Shown here: piece after piece, positions 44,693-53,217 of the stretch | Layout: each line of letters opens with the position of its first letter | Position numbering within the stretch: position 1 is the first letter of the stretch | From: Paraburkholderia podalyriae | Lineage (GTDB): Bacteria; Pseudomonadota; Gammaproteobacteria; Burkholderiales; Burkholderiaceae | Direction: 5' to 3' | DNA: 61,849 nt | Assembly (NCBI RefSeq): GCF_014397785.1 | Contig: NZ_VZQQ01000039.1 | Span: 1-61,849 of the forward strand | Notes under the pieces: generated by a model | The model's database searches: none | What the model was told of the DNA's origin: nothing | Seen by the model: the letters and a program-made list of their open reading frames with translations, nothing else | Position numbers and translations under genes: made by a program

Positions 44693-45328
44693 CTATTTCC
44701 TGGTCGAATCGTTCGCGGGCGGCGGCGTGTGCGGAAGGTCCGCGTTGGTCGCCATCCACAACACTTCGGCGTCTTCGTCGCTGGTCGACACCGCCGCGTG
44801 GCCTGTGCGGCTGTCGAAGTAGAGGCTGTCGCCCGCGTTCAGATGCGTCGGTGCGTACAGCTCCGAATAAAGGCACACGCTGCCACTGATCACGTAGAGA
44901 AACTCCTCGCCTTCATGGCGGCCCCAGTCGTCGAATGCGTCGAGCGTGTGCGCCGAGATGCGGATGCGAAACGGCAGCATCGCCTTGTGCGCGAGATCGG
45001 TGGCGAGCAGTTCCATCTGATAGCCGCGATACGCGTGGCGCTGGCCTTCGTTCTTGCGCGTCAGCGCGCGCCGGCCGCTTGCGCTGACTTTCGGCGTCGA
45101 GCCGAACAGTTCGCCGATTTCGATCTTCAGGCCCAACACGATTTTTTGCAGCACGTCGAAAGTGGGGGACATCAGGCCGTTTTCGACTTTCGACAGCGTC
45201 GAGCGGGACACGCCGCACAGGCGGCTCGCGGTTTCGAGCGTCAGATCCTGCGCCTGACGGGCGGCGCGCACGCGCCGCCCGAGGTCGGTGGAGGATGTAT
45301 CGGCGGATTTGGTGAGGTGGGTGTCCAT
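44693..45328 (-). CDS. XRE-cupin transcriptional regulator
   Basis: 211-residue regulator with an N-terminal helix-turn-helix (about 16-75, DLTLETASRLCGVSRSTLSKVE) and a C-terminal cupin sensor (about 110-195, GEEFLYVISGSVCLYSELY and LNAGDSLYFDSRTGHAA). Such proteins regulate amino-acid, polyamine or aldehyde catabolism by binding a small ligand in the cupin. It is convergent with the YdiJ-like gene. The RidA gene lies upstream on the same strand, 187 bp off. Probably controls the ridA/PEP-mutase genes or the lysine module. Confidence 0.85.
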   Translation of the reverse strand: MDTHLTKSADTSSTDLGRRVRAARQAQDLTLETASRLCGVSRSTLSKVENGLMSPTFDVLQKIVLGLKIEIGELFGSTPKVSASGRRALTRKNEGQRHAYRGYQMELLATDLAHKAMLPFRIRISAHTLDAFDDWGRHEGEEFLYVISGSVCLYSELYAPTHLNAGDSLYFDSRTGHAAVSTSDEDAEVLWMATNADLPHTPPPANDSTRK

Positions 45329-45515
45329 GAGGCTTGCCGCTGGTCGGGAATGCGCTTGATCGGGCGAATGGCGTTTCCGATCATAACATTCGGCGTGGCG
45401 GGTGCCTTTGCGCGCACCTTCAGAGGTTCGCGCGCTTTTCTCATCGGAAACGCCGGGGGATTCCGGCGAACTCGACCCGGCGGGCGAACGCCTGGATGCG
45501 CAGCCTGCGAAGCGC

Positions 45516-45911
45516 CTATCCGACGGCCGCGACGCAATCGATCTCGATGTCGAAATGCCCCGGCCACGCGGGCACGTTGACGAAAATGCGCGCCGGCGGA
45601 TCGACCGGAAAATAGCGCTGGTAGACCGCGTTGACCGCGGCGAATTTCTGGACCGACGTGCAATAGACGTTGCACTTCAGCACGTGATCGAGCGACGAGC
45701 CGGCTGTTTCCAGACACAGCTTCATCTGCTCGAGCACGAGTTCGGTCTGCCGTTCGATTGGCGCGTCGATCACTTCTCCGGTTTCGGGATCGAATGGCGG
45801 AAGACCCGACACGTAGACCGTATCGCCGTGACGCGTGACGGCGCAGGCCGGCGCTTTCAATTTTTCGAGGTACGTGGACAACGGTTCGACGCGGATGATT
45901 TCGCGAGCCAT
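45516..45911 (-). CDS. RidA/YjgF family protein
   Basis: 131-residue Rid-family protein; RidA deaminates reactive enamine/imine intermediates. The Arg that binds the carboxylate is present (Arg108 in DPPARIFVNVP). The last strand, IEIDCVAAVG, has Asp-Cys where RidA has Glu-Ala, so it belongs to a Rid subfamily of catabolic operons rather than the housekeeping enzyme. It may act on imines from D-amino-acid oxidation. Same strand as the PEP-mutase-like gene upstream (68 bp) and the XRE-cupin gene downstream. Confidence 0.88.
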   Translation of the reverse strand: MAREIIRVEPLSTYLEKLKAPACAVTRHGDTVYVSGLPPFDPETGEVIDAPIERQTELVLEQMKLCLETAGSSLDHVLKCNVYCTSVQKFAAVNAVYQRYFPVDPPARIFVNVPAWPGHFDIEIDCVAAVG

Positions 45912-45979
45912 GGCGATCTCCTGCTATAGAGGTTTGCGCGGCGGGGAGGAACCTGCGCAGTTCAGGGCGTTCGGGCGCT

Positions 45980-46801
45980 TCACGCGTTGCGATCGAAAAG
46001 TTGATTGAGCTGCTTGGCCGCCGTCGCGCCGGTGAAGTCGAAGCGGCCATCGGCCAGCGCCTGAGCGGCCTGCATGAAGCCGCCCCACGCAGCGCGCGCG
46101 AGCGCGCCGCCGACGCTGATCCGCCGCACGCCGAGCGCGGCCACGTCCTGCAACGTCAGAGCCGATGTCGAGCCGATCAGCAGATTGACGGGCTTCGGCG
46201 CGACTGCCGCGACCACCGCTTCGATCTGCTCGCGCGTCTGGATGCCGGGCGCGTACAGGCAGTCGGCGCCCGCCGCCGCATAGGCCTTCAGACGCGCGAT
46301 GGCATCGTCGAGATCGGGCTTGCCGGCGAAGAAATTCTCCGCGCGGCCAATCAGCAGCGTGTCACCGCCGGTCCGGTCGATCGCGCGGCGCGCCGCGCTG
46401 AGCCGCTGCACGGCGACGTCGACTGCAAAGAGCGGCGCGGCAGGGTCGCCGGTCGAATCCTCGATCGACAGACCCGCGACGCCTGTTTCCACCGCGAGCG
46501 TCACGCTTTCGGCCACTTCTTCCGGATCGCGGCCGAAGCCGTTTTCAAAGTCGGCATTGACTGGCAGATCGGTCGCATCGACGATCGCGCGCAGGTGCGT
46601 GAGGATCGTTTCGCGCGGCAGCGTGTTGTCCGCATGCCCGGTCGACCACGCAAAACCGGAACTCGTGGTGGCGAGTGCCTTGAAGCCAAGCGTGCGCAGA
46701 TAACGGGCGCTGCCCACGTCCCATGGATTGGGCAGCACGAAACAGCCGGACGAGTGCAGTGCGCGGAGAGCGGCGCGTTTTTCAGCGGCGGTGCGGGGCA
46801 T
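45980..46801 (-). CDS. isocitrate lyase/PEP mutase family protein
   Basis: 273-residue TIM barrel of the PEP mutase/isocitrate lyase superfamily. It has LPNPWDVGSARYL near the N terminus, VNADFENGFGRDPE (metal-binding Asp/Glu) and GLSIEDSTGD, but lacks the KKCGH catalytic loop of true isocitrate and methylisocitrate lyases. Members of this branch are oxaloacetate- or 2-keto-acid-cleaving enzymes or are uncharacterised. An AAGGAGA site sets the start. Probably cotranscribed with the ridA-like gene. Confidence 0.82.
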   Translation of the reverse strand: MPRTAAEKRAALRALHSSGCFVLPNPWDVGSARYLRTLGFKALATTSSGFAWSTGHADNTLPRETILTHLRAIVDATDLPVNADFENGFGRDPEEVAESVTLAVETGVAGLSIEDSTGDPAAPLFAVDVAVQRLSAARRAIDRTGGDTLLIGRAENFFAGKPDLDDAIARLKAYAAAGADCLYAPGIQTREQIEAVVAAVAPKPVNLLIGSTSALTLQDVAALGVRRISVGGALARAAWGGFMQAAQALADGRFDFTGATAAKQLNQLFDRNA

Positions 46802-46998
46802 CGCATTTCTCCTTGGAGTGAGGGAGCGTGGCTCCCTCGTTGAGGGGAACACGTCGGGTCAATTGATGCACAGGGAAATCGGCATTCACCACGGGAAAGT
46901 CTATGTCCGTATCGAGTGGGATTGTTGATGAAATGGGTGGCGACTTTCGCGGACGCTTCGAATAATTCAAGGGTTGGCTTACCGAAAGGAGGCAAGAA

Positions 46999-47310
46999 AT
47001 GAACATCACGACGCAGATGCGCGCGATCACCGCCGCGTTGCTGCTCACGCTCGTTGGCTGTGCCACGGACGGCGGCAATGGCGGCGCGCAAACCCATCTC
47101 AGTGCAACGCAATGCCGTGATCTGACCGACCTTAGGAACAAGGCACCGGCTACGCACGAGCGGAGCATGAGCGAACTGGCGGCGCTGCAGCAAGCGGGTT
47201 ATCACCCTGAACGGCGCTTTGATCCTGACTATCCGGCGAGTCTTGAGCGCGCGCAGCGTCAGGTCGAGATCTGGTACCAGGCAGAATGCCCGCAGGCGCG
47301 CTCTGGCTGA
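46999..47310 (+). CDS. DUF4148-like lipoprotein
   Basis: 103-residue predicted lipoprotein: a hydrophobic signal (AALLLTLVGC) with lipid-attachment Cys21, then a short domain with MSELAALQQAGYHPERRFDPDYP, recognisable as DUF4148 (ELxxLxxAGYxP...YP). DUF4148 proteins are small envelope proteins abundant in Burkholderia and of unknown function. AAGGAGG lies just before the ATG. It has two extra cysteines (Cys39, Cys97) unlike the second DUF4148 gene nearby. Confidence 0.75.
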   Translation: MNITTQMRAITAALLLTLVGCATDGGNGGAQTHLSATQCRDLTDLRNKAPATHERSMSELAALQQAGYHPERRFDPDYPASLERAQRQVEIWYQAECPQARSG

Positions 47311-47385
47311 TTCAGCAGTGGCGCCGCAATGCCAACGAGTCACGACTGAATTCGCGGTGCGTTCTTGAAGACCGCAGAAATGCAA

Positions 47386-47419
47386 AAGCGAGCGCATGCC
47401 TCGAAAGCATGGCTCGCTT
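47386..47419 (-). terminator. hairpin between convergent DUF4148 genes
   Basis: AAGCGAG / CTCGCTT with an inner CATGC / GCATG stem; on the minus strand it runs into TTTTGC. It probably ends the minus-strand DUF4148 transcript and may work both ways. Confidence 0.55.
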
Positions 47420-47517
47420 CATATCAGATCGAAACGGCGAAAACCGCGCAGGCGAAAAAGGTTCTTAACTCACTTATCTTGCCTCGCCAGCGCTGCTTGC
47501 TATACGTTCGCCAGTCT

Positions 47518-47826
47518 TCACTGACCGTCCGGATTGACCCACATCGGATGATGGCCCGCTTGCGACGATCCGCCCATCGACGATCCATATCCCGACGTGT
47601 CGCCCTGGCCTTTCGCGTTCATCGCGGAGACGCGCGCCTCGGCCGCCTGAATGTCCGCTGGATACTGGGCATCGAGCGCGGTGGCCGGGTTATAGCCCGC
47701 CTGTTCGAGCTGCTGCATCTCCGCCTTGACTTCGGCGCGCGTGATCGGCTGTTGCGATTGTGCGAACGACGCGACCGGCGCGGCGATCGCCGTCGCCAGC
47801 GCAACTGCCTGGATAAGCGATTTCAT
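47518..47826 (-). CDS. DUF4148 periplasmic protein
   Basis: 102-residue exported protein. A signal peptide (MKSLIQAVALATAIAAPVASFA) precedes the DUF4148 core ITRAEVKAEMQQLEQAGYNP and a Gly/Ser/His-rich tail. Function unknown; expression of this family is often stress-dependent in Burkholderia. Convergent with the lipoprotein version. The region upstream holds the GGTTTTCCCC element listed separately. Confidence 0.85.
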   Translation of the reverse strand: MKSLIQAVALATAIAAPVASFAQSQQPITRAEVKAEMQQLEQAGYNPATALDAQYPADIQAAEARVSAMNAKGQGDTSGYGSSMGGSSQAGHHPMWVNPDGQ

Positions 47827-47901
47827 GGTGTTTCCCTCCGTAGTTTTCTATCCAGCACCGCAGCATCACCGGTGCCATAAACGAAGTTTAGAAGGGGGCG
47901 C

Positions 47902-47922
47902 ACTCGGGGAAAACCATTACCC
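47902..47922 (-). promoter_or_regulatory. GGTAATGGTTTTCCCC element upstream of a DUF4148 gene
   Basis: The minus strand reads GGTAATGGTTTTCCCCGAG about 75 bp before the DUF4148 start. Its core GGTTTTCC also occurs upstream of the DUF3563 gene (2502-2509) and of rpoD (28862-28869). A shared regulatory site is possible but untested. Confidence 0.35.
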
Positions 47923-48017
47923 GATTAATTCAGTATTGTCGAGAACGGGCAGTCGGCGAGCTGTAATGTCGCCGTCGCGGTTTTCGTAAAACAATGGAAA
48001 AGCGCACGTAAATCCAG

Positions 48018-49112
48018 TCACACACCTTTGCGCACGTCGACGCGATATGTCGTGATTTGCCGGTAAGTATCGCCGGGTCGCACGATCACTTCGTCCTGTC
48101 CGGCCATATTGACCTCGTTCGGAAAACCGCCCGCCTCGAGGCACAAACCGGCGTGCCGTTGATAGCGAATGCCGCCGCGTCCCGGGTTGCCGTTCAACGC
48201 GTTGCCTGTGTAGAACTGCAGACCCCGCTGGTCGGTTGCGACGGTCAGTTCGCGTCCGCTGCCCGGATCGTACGCGCAGGCTACTTCGCGCAACGGCGGC
48301 GCATCGCCGTCTTTGCCGTTGATCGCGTCTGGCCGTGCCTCGCGCAGCACGTAGCAATGATCGAAGCCGCCGGCGCGCGCGAGCTGCGCATGCGGCCAGT
48401 CGAGCCGTCCGCCGATCGGCGCGCTCTGCCGGAAATCGAATGCATTGCCCGCGACGTCGGCGAGCTTGCACGGAATCATTGTTGCGTCGACTTCGAAAAA
48501 GCGCTCGGCGTCGATCGACAGCACGTGGCCACGAATGTCGGTGCCCGCGCGCCCGGTCAGGTTGAAGTACGGATGGCTCGTCAGATTGAGCGGCGTCGGC
48601 GCGTCGGTGATCGCTTCGTATCCGATCGTCAGCGTGCCGTCGTCGTCGAGCGAATAGCGCACTTGCACCGTCACGTTGCCCGGAAAACCGGCATCGCCTT
48701 CGGGCGATTCGAGCCGCATCAGCAACGCGCCGTCGTCCTCGGCGACGTCCCACAACACGCGATGAAAACCGACCGTGCCGCCATGCAGCAGATTCGGACC
48801 TTCGTTGCGATCGAGCGTGTACTCGATGCCGTCGAGCAAGAAGCGCGCGCCCGCAATGCGATTCGCCCAGCGGCCGATCAGTCCGCCCATGTAGGTCGAA
48901 GCAGCCACGTATTCGGCGGGCGTGTCGTGACCGAGCAGAATATCGCCGAGACGGCCGGCACGATCCGGCGCGTGCCACGACACCAGCGTCGCGCCGAGGT
49001 CGCTGATGGCGACCTTCATGCCGTGCGCGTTGCGCAGCGTATAGAGCCGCGCGCGATCGCCGCCCTGCAGCGTGCCCCACGGCTCGGAAGAAAGTTGTGC
49101 GATGCTGATCAT
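48018..49112 (-). CDS. galM: aldose 1-epimerase (galactose mutarotase)
   Basis: 364-residue mutarotase interconverting alpha and beta anomers of aldoses, here most likely xylose or another pentose/hexose taken up by the adjacent system. The catalytic pair is in NLTSHPYFNL (His, general acid) and LCLEAGGFPN (Glu, base). GRWANRIAGARF and LLHGGTVGFH are also family motifs. It starts 35 bp after the xylR stop, so it is likely cotranscribed with xylR; no clear ribosome-binding site is seen. Confidence 0.92.
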   Translation of the reverse strand: MISIAQLSSEPWGTLQGGDRARLYTLRNAHGMKVAISDLGATLVSWHAPDRAGRLGDILLGHDTPAEYVAASTYMGGLIGRWANRIAGARFLLDGIEYTLDRNEGPNLLHGGTVGFHRVLWDVAEDDGALLMRLESPEGDAGFPGNVTVQVRYSLDDDGTLTIGYEAITDAPTPLNLTSHPYFNLTGRAGTDIRGHVLSIDAERFFEVDATMIPCKLADVAGNAFDFRQSAPIGGRLDWPHAQLARAGGFDHCYVLREARPDAINGKDGDAPPLREVACAYDPGSGRELTVATDQRGLQFYTGNALNGNPGRGGIRYQRHAGLCLEAGGFPNEVNMAGQDEVIVRPGDTYRQITTYRVDVRKGV

Positions 49113-49146
49113 GTGGTCAGTGCGAAGAAAAAATAGAAAAGCTTCC

Positions 49147-50367
49147 TCAGCCAGCGGTTTGGGTCTTCGGGCCCGCGCGCTGCTGGTATTCGCGCGGCGT
49201 GCAGCCGAGTTCGCGGCGAAATACCGCGTACATGTATTGCAGCGACGTGAAGCCGCAACGAATCGCGACTTCCGCGCTCGACGCATCGCGTTTCGCGAGC
49301 AGCGACTTCGCGACGTCGAGCTTGTGGCGCAGGATCTCCTGATGCACGGTGCACTGACGCTCGCGCCGGAAATACTCTTCGAGCGACGAACGCGACACGC
49401 CCACATAGTCGGCCACCTGCTCGGTCCGAATGCCCTGGCACGCGTACTGACGAATGAAATGGCGCGCGCGCATCACATAGGGACTCGCAAGCGGCTGATG
49501 CCGCGTCGATTCGAGCACATTGATGCCGACCGGCGGCACCAGAATGCGACGACCCGGAAAACGCGCGCCGTGCAGCATCTGATGCAGGATGTGCGCGGCG
49601 GTGCGGCCCATTTCCTCGGTGCCCTGAATCACCGACGACAGCGGAATGCGCGTCAGCGTACGCGTGAGCGGATCGTTGTCGATGCCGATGATCGCGACTT
49701 CCTCGGGCACCGGAATGCCCGCGATCAGACATGCCTGCAGCAAATGCCGTGCACGCGCGTCGGTCACTGCGATGATGCCGACCGGTTTCGGCAATTGCCG
49801 AAGCCATGCGGTGAGCTGTTCGATGGCCTGGTTCCACGACGGCGCGCTGGTCGACAGACCGCGATAGATCTCGGTATCGATCTGCGCCGCGCTGCGACCG
49901 TCCGCGCTGCGCAGATGCGCGAATGCGAGCTCGCGCTGTTGCGCCCAACGGTTTTCCTGCGCCTGCGGCAGGCTGTACAGCGCGAAGTTTTCGAGGCCCG
50001 CGCCGATCAGATGCGTGTACGCGAGCGACACGAGCTTGCTGTTGTCAGTCGCGATATAGGGTAAATCCGGGGGGTATTGCGTCGGATCCTCGTACGACGA
50101 ACCGACGGCGACCACCGGCAGCGGACAGTCGCGCAGGGCCTCGTCGACGGCGGGGTCGTCAAAGTCCGCGATGATGCCGTCGCCGTCGAAGCGCTGGATA
50201 CCCGCGAGCCGGCAGCGAAAGTCTTCTTCGAGGAACAGATCCCATGCGACGCGGGTCGATAGCAGGTAGTTGCCGATGCCGGTGATGATCTCGCGATCGT
50301 AGACCTTGTTCGCGTTGAACAGCAGCGCGATCCGATGGGTCGTCTGAGGTGCTTGTGGACGGGTCAT
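49147..50367 (-). CDS. xylR: XylR, AraC-type xylose-responsive regulator
   Basis: 406-residue regulator. A periplasmic-binding-protein-like sensor (about 10-290) with RIALLFNANKVYDREIITGIG, GSSYEDP and IIGIDNDPLTRTL precedes a C-terminal AraC double HTH (about 305-400; GVSRSSLEEYFRRE and CGFTSLQYMYAVFRRELG). This is the architecture of E. coli XylR, which binds D-xylose and activates xylA and xylF. Divergent from xylAFGH across 272 bp. The ATG at 50367 is chosen; a TTG 21 codons upstream is possible. Confidence 0.93.
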   Translation of the reverse strand: MTRPQAPQTTHRIALLFNANKVYDREIITGIGNYLLSTRVAWDLFLEEDFRCRLAGIQRFDGDGIIADFDDPAVDEALRDCPLPVVAVGSSYEDPTQYPPDLPYIATDNSKLVSLAYTHLIGAGLENFALYSLPQAQENRWAQQRELAFAHLRSADGRSAAQIDTEIYRGLSTSAPSWNQAIEQLTAWLRQLPKPVGIIAVTDARARHLLQACLIAGIPVPEEVAIIGIDNDPLTRTLTRIPLSSVIQGTEEMGRTAAHILHQMLHGARFPGRRILVPPVGINVLESTRHQPLASPYVMRARHFIRQYACQGIRTEQVADYVGVSRSSLEEYFRRERQCTVHQEILRHKLDVAKSLLAKRDASSAEVAIRCGFTSLQYMYAVFRRELGCTPREYQQRAGPKTQTAG

Positions 50368-50528
50368 GGCGGTAAGCGGCGTGTGGATCGATACACCACG
50401 CGCCTTTGTCTCCGTTGTGTCGGGTGCCAAGAAGCAGCCCCCGTTTTTAAGCGTCTGGTTATTCTAGGCGCCGAATCGCGTGACGGCAGTATACAAACGC
50501 GCGGGCGGTAAGAAACATCAAGCGCGCT

Positions 50529-50540
50529 GCGAAATATCGC
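50529..50540. promoter_or_regulatory. GCGA-AATA-TCGC dyad between xylR and xylA
   Basis: A 4-bp dyad about 100 bp before xylA, within AAATATCGCAATTG, the most AT-rich part of the intergenic region. Possibly part of the XylR site; weak evidence. Confidence 0.25.
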
Positions 50541-50639
50541 AATTGCCGACACATCGTGCAAGCGGCAGCATGGCGTCACCTCGTCGGCCAGCAAGGCCAC
50601 GCCGCGCGGGTTGCAATGCAGCATACATTGGAGACGCCG

Positions 50640-51962
50640 ATGTCCTACTTCGAACACATTCCCGAGATCCGTTATGAAGGCCCGCAATCGGACAACCCGC
50701 TTGCGTACCGTCACTACGACAAAACGAGGCAGGTACTCGGCAAGACGCTCGAGGACCATCTGCGGATCGCCGTGTGCTACTGGCATACGTTCGTGTGGCC
50801 CGGTGTCGATATCTTCGGCCAGGGCACGTTCCGCCGGCCGTGGCAGCAACCCGGCGACGCCATGGAGCGAGCGCTTCAGAAGGCCGACGCCGCATTCGAA
50901 TTCTTCTCGAAACTCGGCACGCCGTACTACACGTTCCACGATACCGACGTCGCGCCCGAAGGCGCGAGCGTGAAGGAATACAGCGAGAACTTCCTGCGCG
51001 TGTCCGACTACCTCGCGCGCAAGCAGCAGGATACCGGCGTCAAGCTGTTGTGGGGCACCGCGAATCTGTTTTCGCATCCGCGTTACGCGGCCGGCGCCGC
51101 GACCAATCCGAATCCTGAGGTTTTCGCCTTTGCCGCGACCCAGGTGCGTCATGCGCTCGACGCGACGCTGCGCCTCGGCGGCGAAAACTACGTGTTGTGG
51201 GGCGGCCGCGAAGGCTACGACACACTGCTCAACACCGACCTCGTGCGCGAGCGCGAGCAGTTTGCGCGCTTCCTGCACATGGTGGTCGAGCACAAGCACC
51301 AGATCGGTTTCAAGGGCGCGCTGCTGATCGAGCCGAAGCCGCAGGAGCCGACCAAGCATCAATATGACTACGACGTCGCCACCGTGCACGGCTTCCTGCT
51401 GCAGCACGGCCTCGACAAGGAGATTCGCGTCAACATCGAGGCGAATCACGCTACGCTCGCGGGCCACTCGTTCCATCACGAGATTGCGACCGCGTTTGCG
51501 CTCGGCATCTTCGGTAGCGTCGATGCGAATCGCGGCGATCCGCAAAATGGTTGGGATACCGACCAATTTCCCAACAGCGTCGAGGAACTGACGCTGGCCT
51601 TCTACGAGATCCTGCGCCACGGCGGCTTCACGAGCGGCGGCATGAACTTCGATGCGAAGCTGCGGCGCCAGAGTGTCGATGCGGAAGACCTGTTTTATGG
51701 CCACATCGGCGCGATCGACAACCTCGCGCTCGGCCTCGAACGCGCGGCGGTGCTGGTGGAAAACCAGCGTCTCGAACAGTTCAAGCGGCAACGCTACGCG
51801 GGCTGGGATGGCGAGTTAGGCCACAAGATCCTGTCAGGCGACTATTCGCTGTCGACGCTCGCGGCGGACACGCTGGCGCGCGATCTGAATCCGCGGCATG
51901 TGAGCGGGCAGCAGGAGCAGATGGAAAACATCGTGAATCAGGCGATTTATAGCGGACTTTGA
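50640..51962 (+). CDS. xylA: xylose isomerase
   Basis: 440-residue class II xylose isomerase that converts D-xylose to D-xylulose with two divalent metals. The signatures are VLWGGREGYDTLLNTD, LLIEPKPQEPTKHQYD (metal Glu and His), NIEANHATLAGHSFHHE, DTDQFPN and GGMNFDAKLRR. The catalytic His is in TFHDTDVAPEG. Start MSYFEHIPEIRYEGP matches the family; the frame is open upstream. First gene of xylA-xylFGH. xylB (xylulokinase) is not in the window. Confidence 0.97.
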   Translation: MSYFEHIPEIRYEGPQSDNPLAYRHYDKTRQVLGKTLEDHLRIAVCYWHTFVWPGVDIFGQGTFRRPWQQPGDAMERALQKADAAFEFFSKLGTPYYTFHDTDVAPEGASVKEYSENFLRVSDYLARKQQDTGVKLLWGTANLFSHPRYAAGAATNPNPEVFAFAATQVRHALDATLRLGGENYVLWGGREGYDTLLNTDLVREREQFARFLHMVVEHKHQIGFKGALLIEPKPQEPTKHQYDYDVATVHGFLLQHGLDKEIRVNIEANHATLAGHSFHHEIATAFALGIFGSVDANRGDPQNGWDTDQFPNSVEELTLAFYEILRHGGFTSGGMNFDAKLRRQSVDAEDLFYGHIGAIDNLALGLERAAVLVENQRLEQFKRQRYAGWDGELGHKILSGDYSLSTLAADTLARDLNPRHVSGQQEQMENIVNQAIYSGL

Positions 51963-52093
51963 ATAAAGATCGCGCGACCACACGGATCGCGCGCACCAGC
52001 AAGCTGTGGGTTGTCGCTTGTCCGAGTCTGCGGCTCGCAGCGCAGACCGATACGTCCGGTATTCCCGGCTATCACAACACAAAGGAGACAGAA

Positions 52094-53122
52094 ATGAAAT
52101 TCGCCATGCGTCGTAACGTACTGAGTTCGCTGTTGTGCGGAGCGGTACTCGCCAGCCTGTCGCTCGCCGCGCCGCTCGCGCACGCCAGCAAGGATCACCC
52201 GGAAATCGGCTTCTGTATCGACGATCTGCGCGTCGAGCGCTGGTCGCGCGATCGCGACTATTTCGTCGCCGCGGCGGAAAAGCTCGGCGCGAAGGTGTCG
52301 GTGCAATCGGCCGATGCGAGCGAAGAGCGTCAGATCTCGCAGATCGAAAACCTGATCTCGCGCGGCGTCGACGTGATCGTGATCGTGCCGTTCAACTCGA
52401 AGACGCTCGGCAACGCGGTGGCCGAAGCGAGGAAAGCGGGCATCAGGGTGGTGTCGTATGACCGGCTGATTCTCGACGCCGATACCGACGCCTACATCTC
52501 GTTCGACAACCAGAAGGTCGGCGAGATGCAGGCGCAAGGCGTCTACGACGTGCGGCCGAAGGGCAACTACTTCCTGCTCGGCGGCGCCCCGACCGACAAC
52601 AACGCGAAGATGCTGCGCCAGGGCCAGTTGAAGGTGCTGCAGCCGGCGATCGACAAGGGTGACATCAAGGTGGTCGGCCAGCAGTGGGTGCCGGAGTGGA
52701 GCGCATCGACCGCGCTGCGCATCATGGAGGACGCGCTGACCGCGAACAACAACAAGATCGACGCAGTCGTCGCGTCGAATGACGGCACCGCTGGCGGCGC
52801 GATCCAGGCGCTCGCCGCGCAAGGCCTCGCGGGCAAGGTACCGATCTCGGGTCAGGACGCCGACCTCGCTGCCGTCAAACGCGTGGCGGCCGGCACGCAG
52901 ACGATGACGGTCTACAAGCCGCTGAAGCTGATCGCCGGCGAAGCGGCGAAGCTGTCGGTCGCGCTCGCCAAGGGCGAGAAGCCAGCCTTCAATGCGCAAT
53001 ACGATAACGGCAAGAAGAAGGTCGATACGGTGTTGCTGCAGCCGACCAAGCTGACGAAGGCCAACCTCGACCTCGTCGTGAAGGACGGCTTCTACACGCA
53101 GGAACAGCTCGCGAGCAAATAA
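52094..53122 (+). CDS. xylF: D-xylose ABC transporter substrate-binding protein
   Basis: 342-residue periplasmic binding protein. The signal peptide (about 1-31, ending LAHA) is followed by EIGFCIDDLRVERWSRDRDY, typical of XylF; NLISRGVDVIVIVPFNSK and SYDRLILDADTDAYISFDN carry the sugar-binding residues, and VVASNDGTAGGAIQAL the hinge. AAAGGAGA precedes the ATG. Delivers xylose to XylGH. Confidence 0.96.
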   Translation: MKFAMRRNVLSSLLCGAVLASLSLAAPLAHASKDHPEIGFCIDDLRVERWSRDRDYFVAAAEKLGAKVSVQSADASEERQISQIENLISRGVDVIVIVPFNSKTLGNAVAEARKAGIRVVSYDRLILDADTDAYISFDNQKVGEMQAQGVYDVRPKGNYFLLGGAPTDNNAKMLRQGQLKVLQPAIDKGDIKVVGQQWVPEWSASTALRIMEDALTANNNKIDAVVASNDGTAGGAIQALAAQGLAGKVPISGQDADLAAVKRVAAGTQTMTVYKPLKLIAGEAAKLSVALAKGEKPAFNAQYDNGKKKVDTVLLQPTKLTKANLDLVVKDGFYTQEQLASK

Positions 53123-53217
53123 AACGGAGAAGGGCGCGATGTGAACGCCACGCTCCCGGGTCATCGCGCCCCGGAGCGTGGTCGAACATCGGCCCACCTT
53201 GCAGCGAGGCATACCGA

